Notes under the pieces: model-generated
What the model saw: only the letters and a program-made list of their open reading frames with translations
What the model was told of the DNA's origin: nothing
The model's database searches: none
Shown: positions 48,465 to 49,366 of the stretch, piece by piece
Layout: each line of letters begins with the position of its first letter
Position numbering within the stretch: position 1 is the stretch's first letter
Program-made: the position numbers and the translations under genes
From: Fimenecus sp051881455
GTDB lineage: Bacteria; Bacillota; Clostridia; Oscillospirales; Acutalibacteraceae
Length of the DNA stretch: 49,366 bases
NCBI GenBank assembly: GCA_051881455.1
Contig: JBJEPX010000043.1
Span: 1 to 49,366, forward strand
Direction: 5' to 3'

Positions 48465-49223
48465 TTAAAAATCATAAATAATAACAACACCATGTTCAAG
48501 AGAAAATTCTGCTGCTTGCCACAAAATAGAAAAAGCAAATTTTGCTAAAGACTCTGTGTTATATGTTTGATGTTCAGATACTTGTTCTAATCCTGTTTCT
48601 TTACTATAGATTGTATCAACAAGATATCCTTCCGTTTTACTCCACGAAATGATAGTATTCCTATCAGCATTCCATTCAAAAGAATTATACACCTTCAACT
48701 CTTCAAGAAGTAAACTACTTGTTGCTAAAACACTTTTCTCCGAATTTGGTAAAACATAATTAAACATTATGTTCTTGTTAATAGGTAACCACCACCCATT
48801 TCCATCAAATAAAGATAATTGAAAATCTTTCGTTTCAAGAAATTCTAACACAATAGGATGTTTATAGATATCAATGTTTTTTATAATTGTTGTTGGCACT
48901 TCTTTATGACTGTATTTTGAAGCAATGTAAAGTAATAGCGCACTTAAAGCATCCCAGTCTGGCTTATCTGTATAGTATGGCGTAGCATTGTAATCTTCAT
49001 TCCACAATGGGATAGGATTTAAATTAAGACCCTTTACAATAGAATTTTGCCATTCAGTTACAATTTCTTGAACTGCTTGTAAAGAAAGATTATCCTCATT
49101 TTCCTGTTGTGACCTTATTGTCTGAAATTTCAATCCATTGGCTTCAGCAAATTGTTGTGATACCGTTTTCCAATTATGCATATAATAGCGAGTTAAAGTT
49201 CCAGCATATACATCAAGTCCCAT
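48465..49223 (-). CDS. Conserved hypothetical protein, MGLDVYAGTLTRYY type
   Basis: 252 residues, soluble, no membrane segment. The N-terminus MGLDVYAGTLTRYYMHNWKT is a pattern I have seen in unnamed proteins of accessory regions; the middle has YYTDKPDWDALSALLLYIAS and the end FAFSILWQAAEFSLEHGVVI. No catalytic motif is visible. It could be an immunity or phage-related protein, but I cannot assign a function. ATG 49223 has AAAGGGAG 8 bases upstream. Low GC compared with the left part of the window points to transfer. It has its own promoter and a palindrome near the transcription start. Confidence 0.75.
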   Translation of the reverse strand: MGLDVYAGTLTRYYMHNWKTVSQQFAEANGLKFQTIRSQQENEDNLSLQAVQEIVTEWQNSIVKGLNLNPIPLWNEDYNATPYYTDKPDWDALSALLLYIASKYSHKEVPTTIIKNIDIYKHPIVLEFLETKDFQLSLFDGNGWWLPINKNIMFNYVLPNSEKSVLATSSLLLEELKVYNSFEWNADRNTIISWSKTEGYLVDTIYSKETGLEQVSEHQTYNTESLAKFAFSILWQAAEFSLEHGVVIIYDF

Positions 49224-49243
49224 TATCAACACTCCCTTTCAAC

Positions 49244-49259
49244 TCTCGATTTATCGAGA
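49244..49259. promoter_or_regulatory. Palindrome TCTCGAT-TT-ATCGAGA at the transcription start
   Basis: A perfect 7-bp inverted repeat with a two-base centre lies 3-18 bases downstream of the minus-strand -10 box, where a repressor would act. Confidence 0.55.
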
Positions 49260-49261
49260 CG

Positions 49262-49290
49262 ATTATATCATACCTGATATAAAAATACAA
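49262..49290 (-). promoter_or_regulatory. Promoter TTGTAT-N17-TATAAT for the hypothetical gene
   Basis: Minus strand: -35 box 49285-49290, -10 box 49262-49267, spacer 17 bp. Confidence 0.7.
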
Positions 49291-49296
49291 TCGGGT

Positions 49297-49309
49297 GCGG
49301 GTGTCCCGC
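49297..49309. repeat. GCGGG-tgt-CCCGC palindromic unit
   Basis: Small hairpin directly beside the right terminal 55-mer, mirroring the palindrome beside the left one. Confidence 0.6.
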
Positions 49310-49311
49310 CC

Positions 49312-49366
49312 ACACTGAAACTTGTCAAGAATTACGGACAGATAGAAGAGTGAAAAATTGATTTGG
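49312..49366. repeat. Terminal inverted repeat, right copy
   Basis: Exact reverse complement of bases 1-55. Confidence 0.95.

Noticed and set aside
47620..48538. Reading frames in the repeat island (Ser/Gly/Arg/Pro-rich)
   Set aside because: They are translations of palindromic repeats and occur on both strands in parallel.

Overview
The window looks like one contig of an anaerobic Gram-positive bacterium of class Clostridia, probably in or near Oscillospirales/Ruminococcaceae. I infer this from protein families and gene order, not from a marker gene. Supporting signs are strong AGGAGG-type ribosome binding sites, sigma-A promoters, an rnfCDGEAB operon headed by apbE/NusG-II/Gx-transporter genes, a YfhO protein, a PadR/HAAS-domain/PspC cassette, and dense families of small intergenic palindromes. 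The first and last 55 bases are identical in inverted orientation, so the contig probably ends in copies of one repeat.

Layout. 0.1-0.5 kb: a chimeric, broken four-helix-bundle (S23/IVP) gene. 0.56-2.6 kb (minus): a divergent EF-G-like GTPase. 2.8-6.6 kb: an operon murL-murD(2)-nudix-maf; the first two genes imply the L-Glu ligation plus epimerisation route to D-Glu in peptidoglycan. 6.7-8.8 kb: two adjacent membrane-anchored surface proteins of unknown function that share an identical 709-bp 3' block. 9.0-25.9 kb: a complete type IV pilus cluster (PilP-like protein, LysM plus secretin N-domain protein without a pore domain, pilT, pilC, pilM, pilN, pilO, pilB, then five prepilins including one of 1258 residues). 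26.0-30.8 kb: a YfhO-type membrane glycosyltransferase, prepilin peptidase pilD and an acyltransferase-3.

30.8-33.6 kb (minus): a double-domain class II aldolase-like protein and a GSA-aminomutase-like class III aminotransferase. 34.0-35.1 kb (minus): an iron-type alcohol dehydrogenase. 35.2-42.1 kb: apbE, NusG-II protein, Gx transporter and the Rnf complex. 42.1-44.2 kb: a 37-residue small protein gene (minus) and a padR-HAAS-TM-pspC cassette. 44.2-45.25 kb (minus): an alpha/beta hydrolase-like protein whose nucleophile serine is glycine. 45.5 kb: tRNA-Ala(GGC) with a duplicated 3' end downstream.

46.0-49.2 kb is an accessory region. It holds a DUF4417 protein with a polymorphic-toxin-like HxH module and an immunity-like tail behind a promoter with a near-consensus LexA box, a truncated second copy of the immunity-like tail, an approximately 0.9 kb non-coding island of palindromes including a 104-bp inverted repeat around a tandem-hairpin element, and an unrecognised 252-residue conserved hypothetical gene.

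How the parts fit: PilB extends and PilT retracts the pilus, PilC is the platform, PilM/N/O and the PilP-like protein form the alignment complex, and the LysM/secretin-N protein may be a cell-wall collar replacing an outer-membrane secretin. PilD processes the five prepilins. The YfhO and acyltransferase proteins next to pilD may decorate pilin or wall polymer. Rnf couples ferredoxin oxidation to NAD reduction and ion pumping; ApbE flavinylates RnfG and RnfD.
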